Below are positions 1-6,081 of a stretch of DNA of 6,113 nt, in pieces (the first letter of the stretch is position 1; every line of letters begins with the position of its first letter). This DNA is from JADHMP01 sp964617385. GTDB lineage: Bacteria; Bacteroidota; Bacteroidia; Flavobacteriales; Flavobacteriaceae. The notes under the pieces were generated by a model. It did no database searches, was not told the origin of the DNA, and was given only the letters and a program-made list of their open reading frames with translations. Location of the stretch: contig CAZTYX010000095.1 of NCBI GenBank assembly GCA_964617385.1, forward strand, positions 1-6,113, written 5' to 3'. The position numbers and the translations under genes are program-made.

Positions 1-444
1 CCTGGGCTCTCGGGTGCCTATCTGCTCATGATTTTAGGTGCCTATAAAATTATTTTAGGTAGTATCAGAAAAGCGCAAGACCTACTTTTTTCTTTTGATC
101 AAGAAACATTTTTTGAGATCTTTTTTGTTTTGGGCTCCTTTGTGTTGGGAATTGTCATAGGCATAAAATTGTTTTCACGTGTACTTCGTTGGTTGTTTGA
201 TAAAAAACCACAACAAACCCTCGCAGTATTAATTGGCTTAATGACAGGTGCTCTCCATAAAGTTTGGCCTTGGCAACAATCCATTGCTGGAATAAACCCC
301 CTTTCCAAAAGCGACCAAACACAAGCAGTTTGGCCCCATCAAATGGAGGGTGACCCACAGTTTTGGAGCGCTTTAGTATTATTTCTACTTGGTTTTTTTC
401 TACTGTTTGGTTTAGAGCGCCTAAAAACAAACCCCAATGATTGA
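1..444 (+). CDS. DUF368 family membrane protein, 5'-truncated by window edge (putative undecaprenyl phosphate translocase)
   Basis: The reading frame is open from base 1, so the gene starts upstream of the window and only the last 147 codons are present. The first visible residues, PGLSGAYLLMILGAYKIIL, align with PGLSGSFLLLILGNYNLLL in the complete DUF368 protein that follows, which identifies the family. Further shared marks are a KVWPW motif (visible residues 87-91), a second VWP (110-112), and a hydrophobic last helix ending in GLE (about 121-139). At least three membrane segments can be seen (about 5-20, 37-57 and 121-138). The ATG at position 28 lies within the conserved second PGxSG region and is not the true start. 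DUF368 proteins (PopT in Vibrio cholerae) are reported to flip undecaprenyl phosphate back across the cytoplasmic membrane; that role is inferred here from family membership. The stop codon overlaps the next start in ATGATTGA, which suggests coupled translation. Confidence 0.88.
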   Translation, partial: PGLSGAYLLMILGAYKIILGSIRKAQDLLFSFDQETFFEIFFVLGSFVLGIVIGIKLFSRVLRWLFDKKPQQTLAVLIGLMTGALHKVWPWQQSIAGINPLSKSDQTQAVWPHQMEGDPQFWSALVLFLLGFFLLFGLERLKTNPND

Positions 445-1462
445 ACCGACAAACAAAAGACAATTTTCGGATCACGTTTTTTTATTCCTTAAAGGGATAG
501 CCATGGGTGCTGCCAACAAAGTGCCTGGTGTTTCTGGTGGCATAGTGGCACTCGTGGGAGGATTTTACGAAGAATTAATTTTTTCCTTGCAACATTTTAA
601 TGCAAAGGCCATCAAATTGTTAATATCCGGACACTTTATTCGCTTTTGGAATTATGTCAACGGTTCTTTTTTACTCACTCTTTTTTCGGGTATTATTGTA
701 AGTTTTTTTAGCGTTTCTTTATTGCTCGATTACGCCCTTGAATTTTACGAACCAGAAGTGTTGGGCCTATTCTTAGGGATGATTATTGCCTCTTTTTATT
801 ACATCCGAGAAGAAATTGAACGATGGACAATAGCTAACTACATTAGTCTTTTTGCAGGGGCCTTTTTTGGTTTGCTAATTACCTACATCAAACCTGGGGG
901 TGAGAACGACCATCTGATGTTTGTTTTTTTTTGTGGCATAATTAGCGTGAGTGGAATGACCCTCCCTGGACTTTCAGGCTCGTTTTTGTTGTTAATTTTA
1001 GGGAACTATAACCTCCTATTGGTGGAAACCATCACCAATCTTTATGATACTCTTATCAATATAGCGCAGGGAAATTTGGCTTTTTTAAACAACCCACAGC
1101 AGCTTCGACTTTTAAATGTTTTAGCTGTATTTTGTATAGGATCAATTGCTGGTCTGGTCTTTTTTGCCAATCTCTTAAGCTACGTGCTCAAACAATTTCA
1201 CAACAACACCATCGCCACCATCATGGGGTTCGTTTTGGGTTCCGTTCGTATGGTATGGCCTTGGAAAACAAATGTTTACAAAACAGACCTTAATGGAGAA
1301 ATACTTTACAATAAAATCGGAAACCCAATCATCAAAAATCAAAACTTTTTTTGGCCCAAGCCAGAAAATGATATAATCATCAGTGTGATTTTTATGCTAA
1401 TTTTGGGGGTCGTACTTATTATAGGTTTAGAATATTATGGAAAACAACAACGACATAAATAA
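437..1462 (+). CDS. DUF368 family membrane protein, complete (putative undecaprenyl phosphate translocase)
   Basis: A 341-residue polytopic membrane protein of normal DUF368 length. The N-terminal signature GAANKVPGVSGGIVALVGG (about residues 24-42) and the second-half signature GMTLPGLSGSFLLLILGNY (about 173-191) are the two related PGxSG segments of the family. VWPW (273-276) and FWP (305-307) flank a polar stretch before the last helix (about 312-331). Hydrophobic segments are also visible near 77-98, 107-122, 133-150, 160-172 and 226-250. The family is reported to recycle undecaprenyl phosphate, the lipid carrier for peptidoglycan and surface polysaccharides, to the inner leaflet; this is inferred by homology. 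An in-frame TAA at 422-424 makes the ATG at 437 the first usable start, and it overlaps the preceding paralogue's stop by 8 bases. The 3' end overlaps aroE by 26 bases. The basic tail KQQRHK probably faces the cytoplasm. Two paralogues side by side suggest an old tandem duplication. Confidence 0.93.
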   Translation: MIEPTNKRQFSDHVFLFLKGIAMGAANKVPGVSGGIVALVGGFYEELIFSLQHFNAKAIKLLISGHFIRFWNYVNGSFLLTLFSGIIVSFFSVSLLLDYALEFYEPEVLGLFLGMIIASFYYIREEIERWTIANYISLFAGAFFGLLITYIKPGGENDHLMFVFFCGIISVSGMTLPGLSGSFLLLILGNYNLLLVETITNLYDTLINIAQGNLAFLNNPQQLRLLNVLAVFCIGSIAGLVFFANLLSYVLKQFHNNTIATIMGFVLGSVRMVWPWKTNVYKTDLNGEILYNKIGNPIIKNQNFFWPKPENDIIISVIFMLILGVVLIIGLEYYGKQQRHK

Positions 1463-2189
1463 ACAATTTGGTCTTATTGGGCGCCACATAGATTATTCTT
1501 TTTCAAGAGCCTATTTTACGGCCAAATTTAAGCAAGAAAACCTTAAAGGTTATGATTACAAAAACTTTGATCTGCCAACCATCGAAGACGCAAAACCACT
1601 ATTAAAAAGAACGGATTTAGCCGGTTTGAACGTTACCATTCCCTACAAAAAAGAAATCCTGTCTTTGGTAGATCACCTCAGTGAAGAAGCTGAGGAAATT
1701 GGTGCCGTGAATACCCTCATTTTTCAAAAAGACGGTCGGGTTATGGGCGCCAACACCGATTGCTATGGGTTTGAAAAAGCCCTAAAAGAACGCCTACATA
1801 CACATCCAGACAAAGCTCTAATTTTAGGTACTGGAGGGGCAGCGGCAGCCATAGAATATGTGCTAAAAAAAAATAGCATCACCTATCAATTTGTTTCGCG
1901 CCATCCGGCAGAAGGACAACTTTCCTATGAAAACCTTCATGCGAGTGGATTGGAAACCACCCGTCTAATCATCAATACAACACCCGTGGGTACCTTTCCT
2001 AATATTAAAGCAGCGCCCGATATTCCTTATAAACAGTTAAACAAAAACCATATTCTTTTTGATTTAATATACAATCCAGAAAAAACTCAATTCCTTAAAA
2101 ATGGTGCCCAACAAGGCGCCACTATCATAAACGGATATCCGATGTTGGTATACCAAGCCGAAAAATCTTGGGAACTGTGGAATGCCTAG
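1437..2189 (+). CDS. aroE: Shikimate dehydrogenase (NADP+)
   Basis: This cytoplasmic enzyme reduces 3-dehydroshikimate to shikimate with NADPH, the fourth step of chorismate and aromatic amino acid synthesis. The 250-residue length is normal for bacterial AroE, if slightly short. The substrate-binding half shows SFS (S21, S23) after the first strand, NVTIPYK (65-71) with the expected catalytic lysine K71, GAVNT (89-93) with N92, and GANTD (104-108) with the expected catalytic D108. The nucleotide-binding half has the glycine-rich loop GTGGAAAA (131-138). SRHP (154-157) has R155 placed to contact the 2'-phosphate of NADPH, which supports NADP+ rather than NAD+ use. NTTPVG (180-185) and the C-terminal NGYPMLVYQA (232-241), including Q240, complete the site. 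An in-frame TAG at 1428-1430 leaves the ATG at 1437 as the only start, so the 26-base overlap with the DUF368 gene is real. No Shine-Dalgarno is evident; translation is probably coupled to the gene before it. A run of nine A bases (1865-1873) leaves the frame intact. Confidence 0.96.
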   Translation: MENNNDINKQFGLIGRHIDYSFSRAYFTAKFKQENLKGYDYKNFDLPTIEDAKPLLKRTDLAGLNVTIPYKKEILSLVDHLSEEAEEIGAVNTLIFQKDGRVMGANTDCYGFEKALKERLHTHPDKALILGTGGAAAAIEYVLKKNSITYQFVSRHPAEGQLSYENLHASGLETTRLIINTTPVGTFPNIKAAPDIPYKQLNKNHILFDLIYNPEKTQFLKNGAQQGATIINGYPMLVYQAEKSWELWNA

Positions 2190-2208
2190 GCAACTTTTAA
2201 CAAATTTT

Positions 2209-2239
2209 TTTGCGAATCCAAAAAATTGTATATTATTTG
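2209..2239 (+). promoter_or_regulatory. Candidate Bacteroidota-type promoter for the DUF349 gene
   Basis: The 75-base gap between aroE and the DUF349 gene is AT-rich. It contains TTTG at 2209-2212 and TATTATTTG at 2231-2239, separated by 18 bases. This resembles the Bacteroidota primary sigma factor pattern (TTTG near -33, TAnnTTTG near -7), with one extra base in the downstream element. An alternative -10, TATATT at 2229-2234, sits 16 bases after the same TTTG. Either would start transcription roughly 15-25 bases before the ATG at 2265. No hairpin terminator for aroE is visible here, so read-through from aroE is also possible. This is a pattern match only. Confidence 0.4.
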
Positions 2240-2264
2240 CTTATAGTTATTGAACTCATAAGGT

Positions 2265-4256
2265 ATGGAAGAACAAAATACCAATCCGGCAGCGGGAGAA
2301 GAACAGGAGGCGTTGCAACCAGACACAAACCACCAAGATACAGCGGATGAAAATGCCGATGAAACGGCTCGTCATGATGGAGCTGAAGCATCAGAAGAAA
2401 CTACCGGCGAGGACAACAAATCCAAACCGGAAGAAGAGGCTGCAGAGGAAGAAAATGATGATACTGTAAATGATGATATTAGCGATTGGACGGCCATAGA
2501 AATTGTGACACAGTTGCAATCGCTTGTTCAAAAAACAGATTGGTTTAAGTTCAATAAACGCATTCAAGCCCTACAAACACAGTACGAAAAAGTTTTTCAA
2601 GAAGAATTAGAGACTGCCAAAAAGGATTTTCTTGATACGGGTGAAAATGAGATCAATTTTTATTTTAAACCCCAACATAAAAAAGACTTTGATCAGATTA
2701 CCTATCAATTTCGCCAACAAAAACGCAAACATTACAAAGAAATTGAAACCGCTCAAAAAGCCAACCTTGAGCGAAAAAAAACCATTATTGATGAAATTAA
2801 AGAACTCATCAATGTAGATGAAGACATCAACTCGGTTTATAAAAAATTTAAAGCCCTACAAGACAGTTGGTATAACACAGGCCCTGTGCCCAGAGCCGAA
2901 AATCAAAACGTTTGGCAAACCTTTAGACACCACGTAGAGCGCTTTTACGATTTTTTACACCTCAATAGAGAACTAAGGGAATTGGATTTTAAGCACAACT
3001 ATGAAGCCAAACTAAAACTAATTGAACGGGCTGAAGAATTGGTTGATTTTCCTGACGTGATTCGTGCAAGCAGAGAGCTAAACACGCTCCACCAAATGTG
3101 GAAAAACGATTTAGGACCTGTGATGCGAGAGCATAGAGAAGCCCTTTGGAAAAGATTTCAAGAGGCAACCAAAAGCATACAAAAAAGAAGGCAAGACTAT
3201 CAAAAAGATCTTTCTGGCGCTTTACAAGCCAACTTAGACCGGAAAAAGGCTATTCTTGTTGAAATGAAAGGGTTCCTTTCTCCTCTGCCTAATCAACATA
3301 AAGCCTGGCAAATGACCTTAAAAAAATTCCAAGAACTGCGGGAAGAGTTTAAAACCGTGGGCTTTGTGTCTGGTAAAAACAATAAATTAGTGTGGCAAGA
3401 GTTTCGCGACCTTGGTAAAGCTTTTATGAAAGCTAAAAACGATTTTTACAAGTCGCAGAAAAAAGAACAGAAAGAAAATGTTGATGCCAAAAACAATCTC
3501 ATCAACCGCTTAGACGCCATAATAGAAAGCGACGATTGGGAGACCTATGGTGAAGAAGTAAAAGGCCTGCAAAAAAAATGGAAAGCAGTGGGCTTTATTC
3601 CTCGTAAAATTGACAATAAATTGTGGGCTACTTTCCAAGAAAAAAACACTCTTTATTTTGATCGTTTACGGGAAGGATTTCAGAAGCTTAATGCGCAAGA
3701 CGAAGCCCTTATTGCAAAACGAGAGGCCTTTATTGCCTCAATCGAAAAAAGAACATTGAAGGGTGACGATGACCAAATACAGGCTGAAGTAGATGCTATT
3801 TGGGACGAATGGGAACAAGCATTTGAACCCCTTAAACCTTCTGTTATTGAAAAATTAGATCAAAAACTGGCGCAAGTACTGATTGATAAAATCAAAAACA
3901 GTGATCTTTCTGCACCCAAAAAGAAAACATTGGAAAATTATTGTAAAACCATTTCCATCAGACAGAATCACAAAGGGCTTAGTGAAGCCATGAGAACGTT
4001 ACGTACTGAAATTAACACCTATCAATCAGAAATCAACCAGCTGGAGAATAACTTAGAATTCTTTAGTCAATCAAGCACGGAAAACCCTTTGTTTAAAGAG
4101 GCCGAGAAAAAAATTGCAAAAATCAAAAAATCACTCGACCAAAGCCAAGAAAAACTCATTCAACTCAAACAAGCCCAAAACAGTTTAAATAAAAAACAAG
4201 CCGAAGCAGAGCAAGCCACATCAGAGGAAGCTTCGGAGGCGCAAGAAGAAGAATGA
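2265..4256 (+). CDS. DUF349 repeat protein with acidic N-terminal tail and C-terminal coiled coil
   Basis: A 663-residue, highly charged, almost wholly helical protein with no signal peptide or membrane segment, so probably cytoplasmic. Residues 1-75 are a disordered-looking tail rich in Glu, Asp, Ala and Thr. Four DUF349 repeats follow, each with the pattern W-x(4-5)-G-x(0-1)-[VI]-P or a variant, then a conserved LW/VW-x-x-F: about 168-236 (W202, W217), 248-315 (W279, W295), 322-397 (F362 in place of the first Trp, W377) and 410-475 (W439, W454). A fifth, degenerate copy at about 90-165 has lost both key Trp residues. Residues 581-645 look like a coiled coil, and the protein ends in a Glu/Ala/Ser-rich tail. 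The in-frame TAA at 2259-2261 sits two codons before the ATG at 2265, and the next Met is near residue 334, so the start is secure. DUF349 has no established biochemical role, and I assign none. The gene probably has its own promoter and ends 7 bases from the convergent mazG. Confidence 0.92.
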   Translation: MEEQNTNPAAGEEQEALQPDTNHQDTADENADETARHDGAEASEETTGEDNKSKPEEEAAEEENDDTVNDDISDWTAIEIVTQLQSLVQKTDWFKFNKRIQALQTQYEKVFQEELETAKKDFLDTGENEINFYFKPQHKKDFDQITYQFRQQKRKHYKEIETAQKANLERKKTIIDEIKELINVDEDINSVYKKFKALQDSWYNTGPVPRAENQNVWQTFRHHVERFYDFLHLNRELRELDFKHNYEAKLKLIERAEELVDFPDVIRASRELNTLHQMWKNDLGPVMREHREALWKRFQEATKSIQKRRQDYQKDLSGALQANLDRKKAILVEMKGFLSPLPNQHKAWQMTLKKFQELREEFKTVGFVSGKNNKLVWQEFRDLGKAFMKAKNDFYKSQKKEQKENVDAKNNLINRLDAIIESDDWETYGEEVKGLQKKWKAVGFIPRKIDNKLWATFQEKNTLYFDRLREGFQKLNAQDEALIAKREAFIASIEKRTLKGDDDQIQAEVDAIWDEWEQAFEPLKPSVIEKLDQKLAQVLIDKIKNSDLSAPKKKTLENYCKTISIRQNHKGLSEAMRTLRTEINTYQSEINQLENNLEFFSQSSTENPLFKEAEKKIAKIKKSLDQSQEKLIQLKQAQNSLNKKQAEAEQATSEEASEAQEEE

Positions 4257-4263
4257 TCTTTTG

Positions 4264-5037
4264 TTAAGCGTTTTTAGCTGCCTGCCAAAACGCTTCCATT
4301 TGCGCCAGAGTGAGTTGATCTACAGTAGTATTTTGTTTTGCTGCCTGCGCTTCAATATAACGAAACCGACGCATAAATTTTTGGTTTGTTTTTTCGAGTG
4401 CATTGGATGGATCGACCCCAATAAATCGAGCATAATTAACTAAAGAAAAGAGCACGTCGCCTAATTCTGCTTCAACAGCCAATTGATCCCCCTCTTTCAA
4501 AGCAGCCTGCAACTCCTTTACTTCTTCTTGATACTTTTCCCAAACTTGCTGCTTGTTGGGCCAATCAAAGCCCACACCAGCCGCTTTTTCTTGAATACGC
4601 ATGGCCTTAATCAATGATGGAAGACTTTTGGGCACTCCACCCAATACACTTTTGTTTCCTTCTTTTAGCTTTATCGCCTCCCAGTTTTTTTTTACATCCT
4701 CTGCATCATTCACCTCAACATTTCCATATATATGCGGGTGGCGTTGAATCAATTTTTCAGCTATACTATGGGCCACATCGGCAACATCAAAAGCCTTTTT
4801 TTCACTTCCAATTTTGGCATAAAAAACGATATGCAATAACAAATCGCCCAGTTCTTTTTTAATGGCTTCTAAATCACCTTCTAAAATGGCATCGGCCAAT
4901 TCGTAAGTTTCTTCAATGGTGAGGTTTCGTAGGCTCTCAAAGGTTTGTTTCCGATCCCAAGGACATTGTTCCCGCAATTCATCCATAATCACTAACAAGC
5001 GTTCTATGGCTTGCAATTGGGCCGCTTTGGAATTCAT
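4264..5037 (-). CDS. mazG: Nucleoside triphosphate pyrophosphohydrolase MazG
   Basis: This enzyme hydrolyses nucleoside triphosphates to monophosphates and pyrophosphate. In E. coli MazG acts on canonical and some abnormal NTPs and has been linked to stress signalling. The 257-residue length matches two-domain MazG (263 in E. coli). Domain 1 has CPWD (25-28), the metal-binding EETYE (42-46) and ELGD (62-65), RHPHIYG (99-105) and NWEAIK (118-123). A linker GVPKSLPSL (134-142) leads into domain 2, with EEVKE (171-175) and ELGD (191-194), then NYARFIGVDP (201-210) and the helix KFMRRF (220-225). Acidic metal ligands are intact in both halves; in E. coli the C-terminal domain carries the activity. 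The ATG overlaps the stop of the upstream DUF5606 gene as ATGA, and an in-frame TAA 18 bases further upstream leaves this as the natural start. It is the last gene of its operon and converges on the DUF349 gene. Confidence 0.96.
   Translation of the reverse strand: MNSKAAQLQAIERLLVIMDELREQCPWDRKQTFESLRNLTIEETYELADAILEGDLEAIKKELGDLLLHIVFYAKIGSEKKAFDVADVAHSIAEKLIQRHPHIYGNVEVNDAEDVKKNWEAIKLKEGNKSVLGGVPKSLPSLIKAMRIQEKAAGVGFDWPNKQQVWEKYQEEVKELQAALKEGDQLAVEAELGDVLFSLVNYARFIGVDPSNALEKTNQKFMRRFRYIEAQAAKQNTTVDQLTLAQMEAFWQAAKNA
4266..4295. repeat. Perfect 9-bp inverted repeat at the convergent junction, possible weak terminator
   Basis: AAGCGTTTT (4266-4274) and AAAACGCTT (4287-4295) are exact reverse complements around a 12-base loop. 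They lie over the last codons of mazG and directly after the 7-base gap that separates its stop from that of the DUF349 gene. The position suits a terminator shared by both converging transcripts. However, neither strand has the run of U after the stem that an intrinsic terminator normally needs, and the stem has only three G-C pairs. The repeat is seen directly; the terminator role is uncertain. Confidence 0.4.
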
Positions 5038-5492
5038 TCTGAAGATTCTTTTTTAGATGATGTTTCTGCGGCAGCTGGTAGATCCTTTTTGGATTTTTTT
5101 GCCGCTTTGAGCGGAGCCCATTGTTTAGTTAATATAAGATTATACCATTGAATCACCTTTTTAATATCGCTGGCATAGACTCTTTCTTCATCGTAGGTGT
5201 CAAAAACCTCAAAAAAGTAGGCTTCCAATTCGGCTGAAGGCGCCTTGGGTACCACCCTACAGGGCGCACCTTTTTCAAAGTCATACATTTTTTCAAACAC
5301 TTCTTCAAGGGGCACTTCGCCATGCATCGCATAAATTTGTATGTCGCCTAACACACTCAATTTTTGGCTGATGGCCGTTGAAATTCGCTTGCCATCTACA
5401 AGCGATTGCGCCACAATGCCTGTTCTGGTTTGAGCAATTATTTCAAACAAACCGGGGCGACCCGATATAGCTACTATTTTTTTTAAATCCAT
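5034..5492 (-). CDS. DUF5606 family protein of unknown function
   Basis: A 152-residue soluble protein with no signal peptide. The opening MDLKKIVAISGRPGLFEIIA, followed by an alternating hydrophobic pattern through GIVAQSLVDGKR (25-36) and GDIQIYAM (49-56), looks like a small beta-rich domain in about residues 1-60. It matches the DUF5606 family that I know from Bacteroidota. A mixed second part follows: PLEEVFEKM (61-69), a segment around YFFEVFDTYDEERVY (92-106), and a helix SDIKKVIQWYNLIL (108-121). The C-terminus (about 129-152) is a low-complexity Lys/Ala/Ser/Glu tail, probably disordered. No catalytic motif is evident. The single cysteine is C78. The start lies one base after the def stop codon, and the stop overlaps the mazG start as ATGA, so it is co-translated with two housekeeping enzymes. 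That context suggests a constitutive cytoplasmic role, but no function can be assigned. Confidence 0.88.
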   Translation of the reverse strand: MDLKKIVAISGRPGLFEIIAQTRTGIVAQSLVDGKRISTAISQKLSVLGDIQIYAMHGEVPLEEVFEKMYDFEKGAPCRVVPKAPSAELEAYFFEVFDTYDEERVYASDIKKVIQWYNLILTKQWAPLKAAKKSKKDLPAAAETSSKKESSE

Positions 5493-5493
5493 C

Positions 5494-6081
5494 TTATCGT
5501 TTTGTTTTGGTTGGAAAACGCATGATGTAATCGGCTTGGCATTTTCCTTTTGAAATAGCGTTTAATTTGCCTTTAATAAGGCGTTTTTTTAGGGGAGACA
5601 AATGATCTGTAAACAAGACCCCTTCAATATGGTCATATTCATGCTGCACCACTCGAGCCGCCAAACCGTCTAAAGTGAGGCGTTGCTTTTGAAACTGCTC
5701 ATCTTCAAATTCAATTTCAATTTTAGGTTTACGTAGCACATCTTCACGCACCTCTGGTATGCTTAAACAACCTTCGTTAAAGGCCCATTCTGTTCCACTT
5801 TCGGAAAGAATGGTGGGGTTAATAAATACTTTTTTAAATCCTTTTAAAAATGTGCTTTCTACTTCCGAAAGAGTTTCATCTTGGGCAAAAGGGGAGGCAT
5901 CGACCACAAACAACCGCAACGAAAGCCCCACTTGAGGCGCCGCTAAACCCACGCCATGTGCGGCATACATGGTTTCCCACATGTTTTCTATTAATTGACC
6001 CAACTGCTTGTACTCCTTTGCAAGTGGTGTTGCTTTTTGTTTTAAAACGGAACTGCCATAGGCAACAATAGGTAAAATCAT
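5494..6081 (-). CDS. def: Peptide deformylase
   Basis: This metalloenzyme removes the formyl group from the N-terminal methionine of new proteins as they leave the ribosome. All three family motifs are intact: GVGLAAPQ (43-50, motif 1 GxGxAAxQ), EGCLS (103-107, motif 2, with the metal-binding cysteine C105), and QHEYDH (146-151, motif 3, with ligands H147 and H151 and catalytic E148). The 195-residue length is normal for the Bacteroidota form, which carries an extended loop between motifs 1 and 2 (here about 62-82). The ATG at 6081 is preferred because MILPIVAYG is the conserved family start and no in-frame ATG, GTG or TTG lies between it and the window edge. The start overlaps the stop of the preceding frame as ATGA, and the DUF5606 gene begins one base after its stop. 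The usual bacterial partner fmt is not in the window. Confidence 0.97.
   Translation of the reverse strand: MILPIVAYGSSVLKQKATPLAKEYKQLGQLIENMWETMYAAHGVGLAAPQVGLSLRLFVVDASPFAQDETLSEVESTFLKGFKKVFINPTILSESGTEWAFNEGCLSIPEVREDVLRKPKIEIEFEDEQFQKQRLTLDGLAARVVQHEYDHIEGVLFTDHLSPLKKRLIKGKLNAISKGKCQADYIMRFPTKTKR

Noticed and set aside
99..475. Minus-strand open frames opposite the first DUF368 gene
   Set aside because: They lie antisense to a well-supported membrane protein, show no recognisable motif, and their composition is what antisense of a hydrophobic protein gives.
924..932. Run of nine T in the DUF368 gene (and nine A at 1865-1873 in aroE) as programmed frameshift sites
   Set aside because: Both genes read through in one frame at normal family length, so no frameshift is needed. 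The runs reflect Phe and Lys codons in AT-rich DNA.
2632..2817. A 61-codon plus-strand frame inside the DUF349 gene
   Set aside because: It is a lysine-rich out-of-frame reading of A-rich codons within the degenerate first repeat, with no independent support.
4201..4236. Inverted repeat CCGAAGC / GCTTCGG near the DUF349 3' end
   Set aside because: It is only 7 bp with a 22-base loop, inside coding sequence made of repeated Glu/Ala codons, with no U-tract; chance is the simpler explanation.
4261..4443. A 60-codon plus-strand frame just after the DUF349 gene
   Set aside because: It is fully antisense to the mazG 3' end, whose protein sequence is conserved; the frame has no recognisable product.
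4614..4862. An 82-codon plus-strand frame inside mazG
   Set aside because: It is antisense to the conserved MazG core, including RHPHIYG, and is His/Phe-rich in the way expected of a shadow frame.
5850..6071. A 73-codon plus-strand frame inside def
   Set aside because: It is antisense to the conserved deformylase N-terminal half; no family resemblance or initiation signal is visible.
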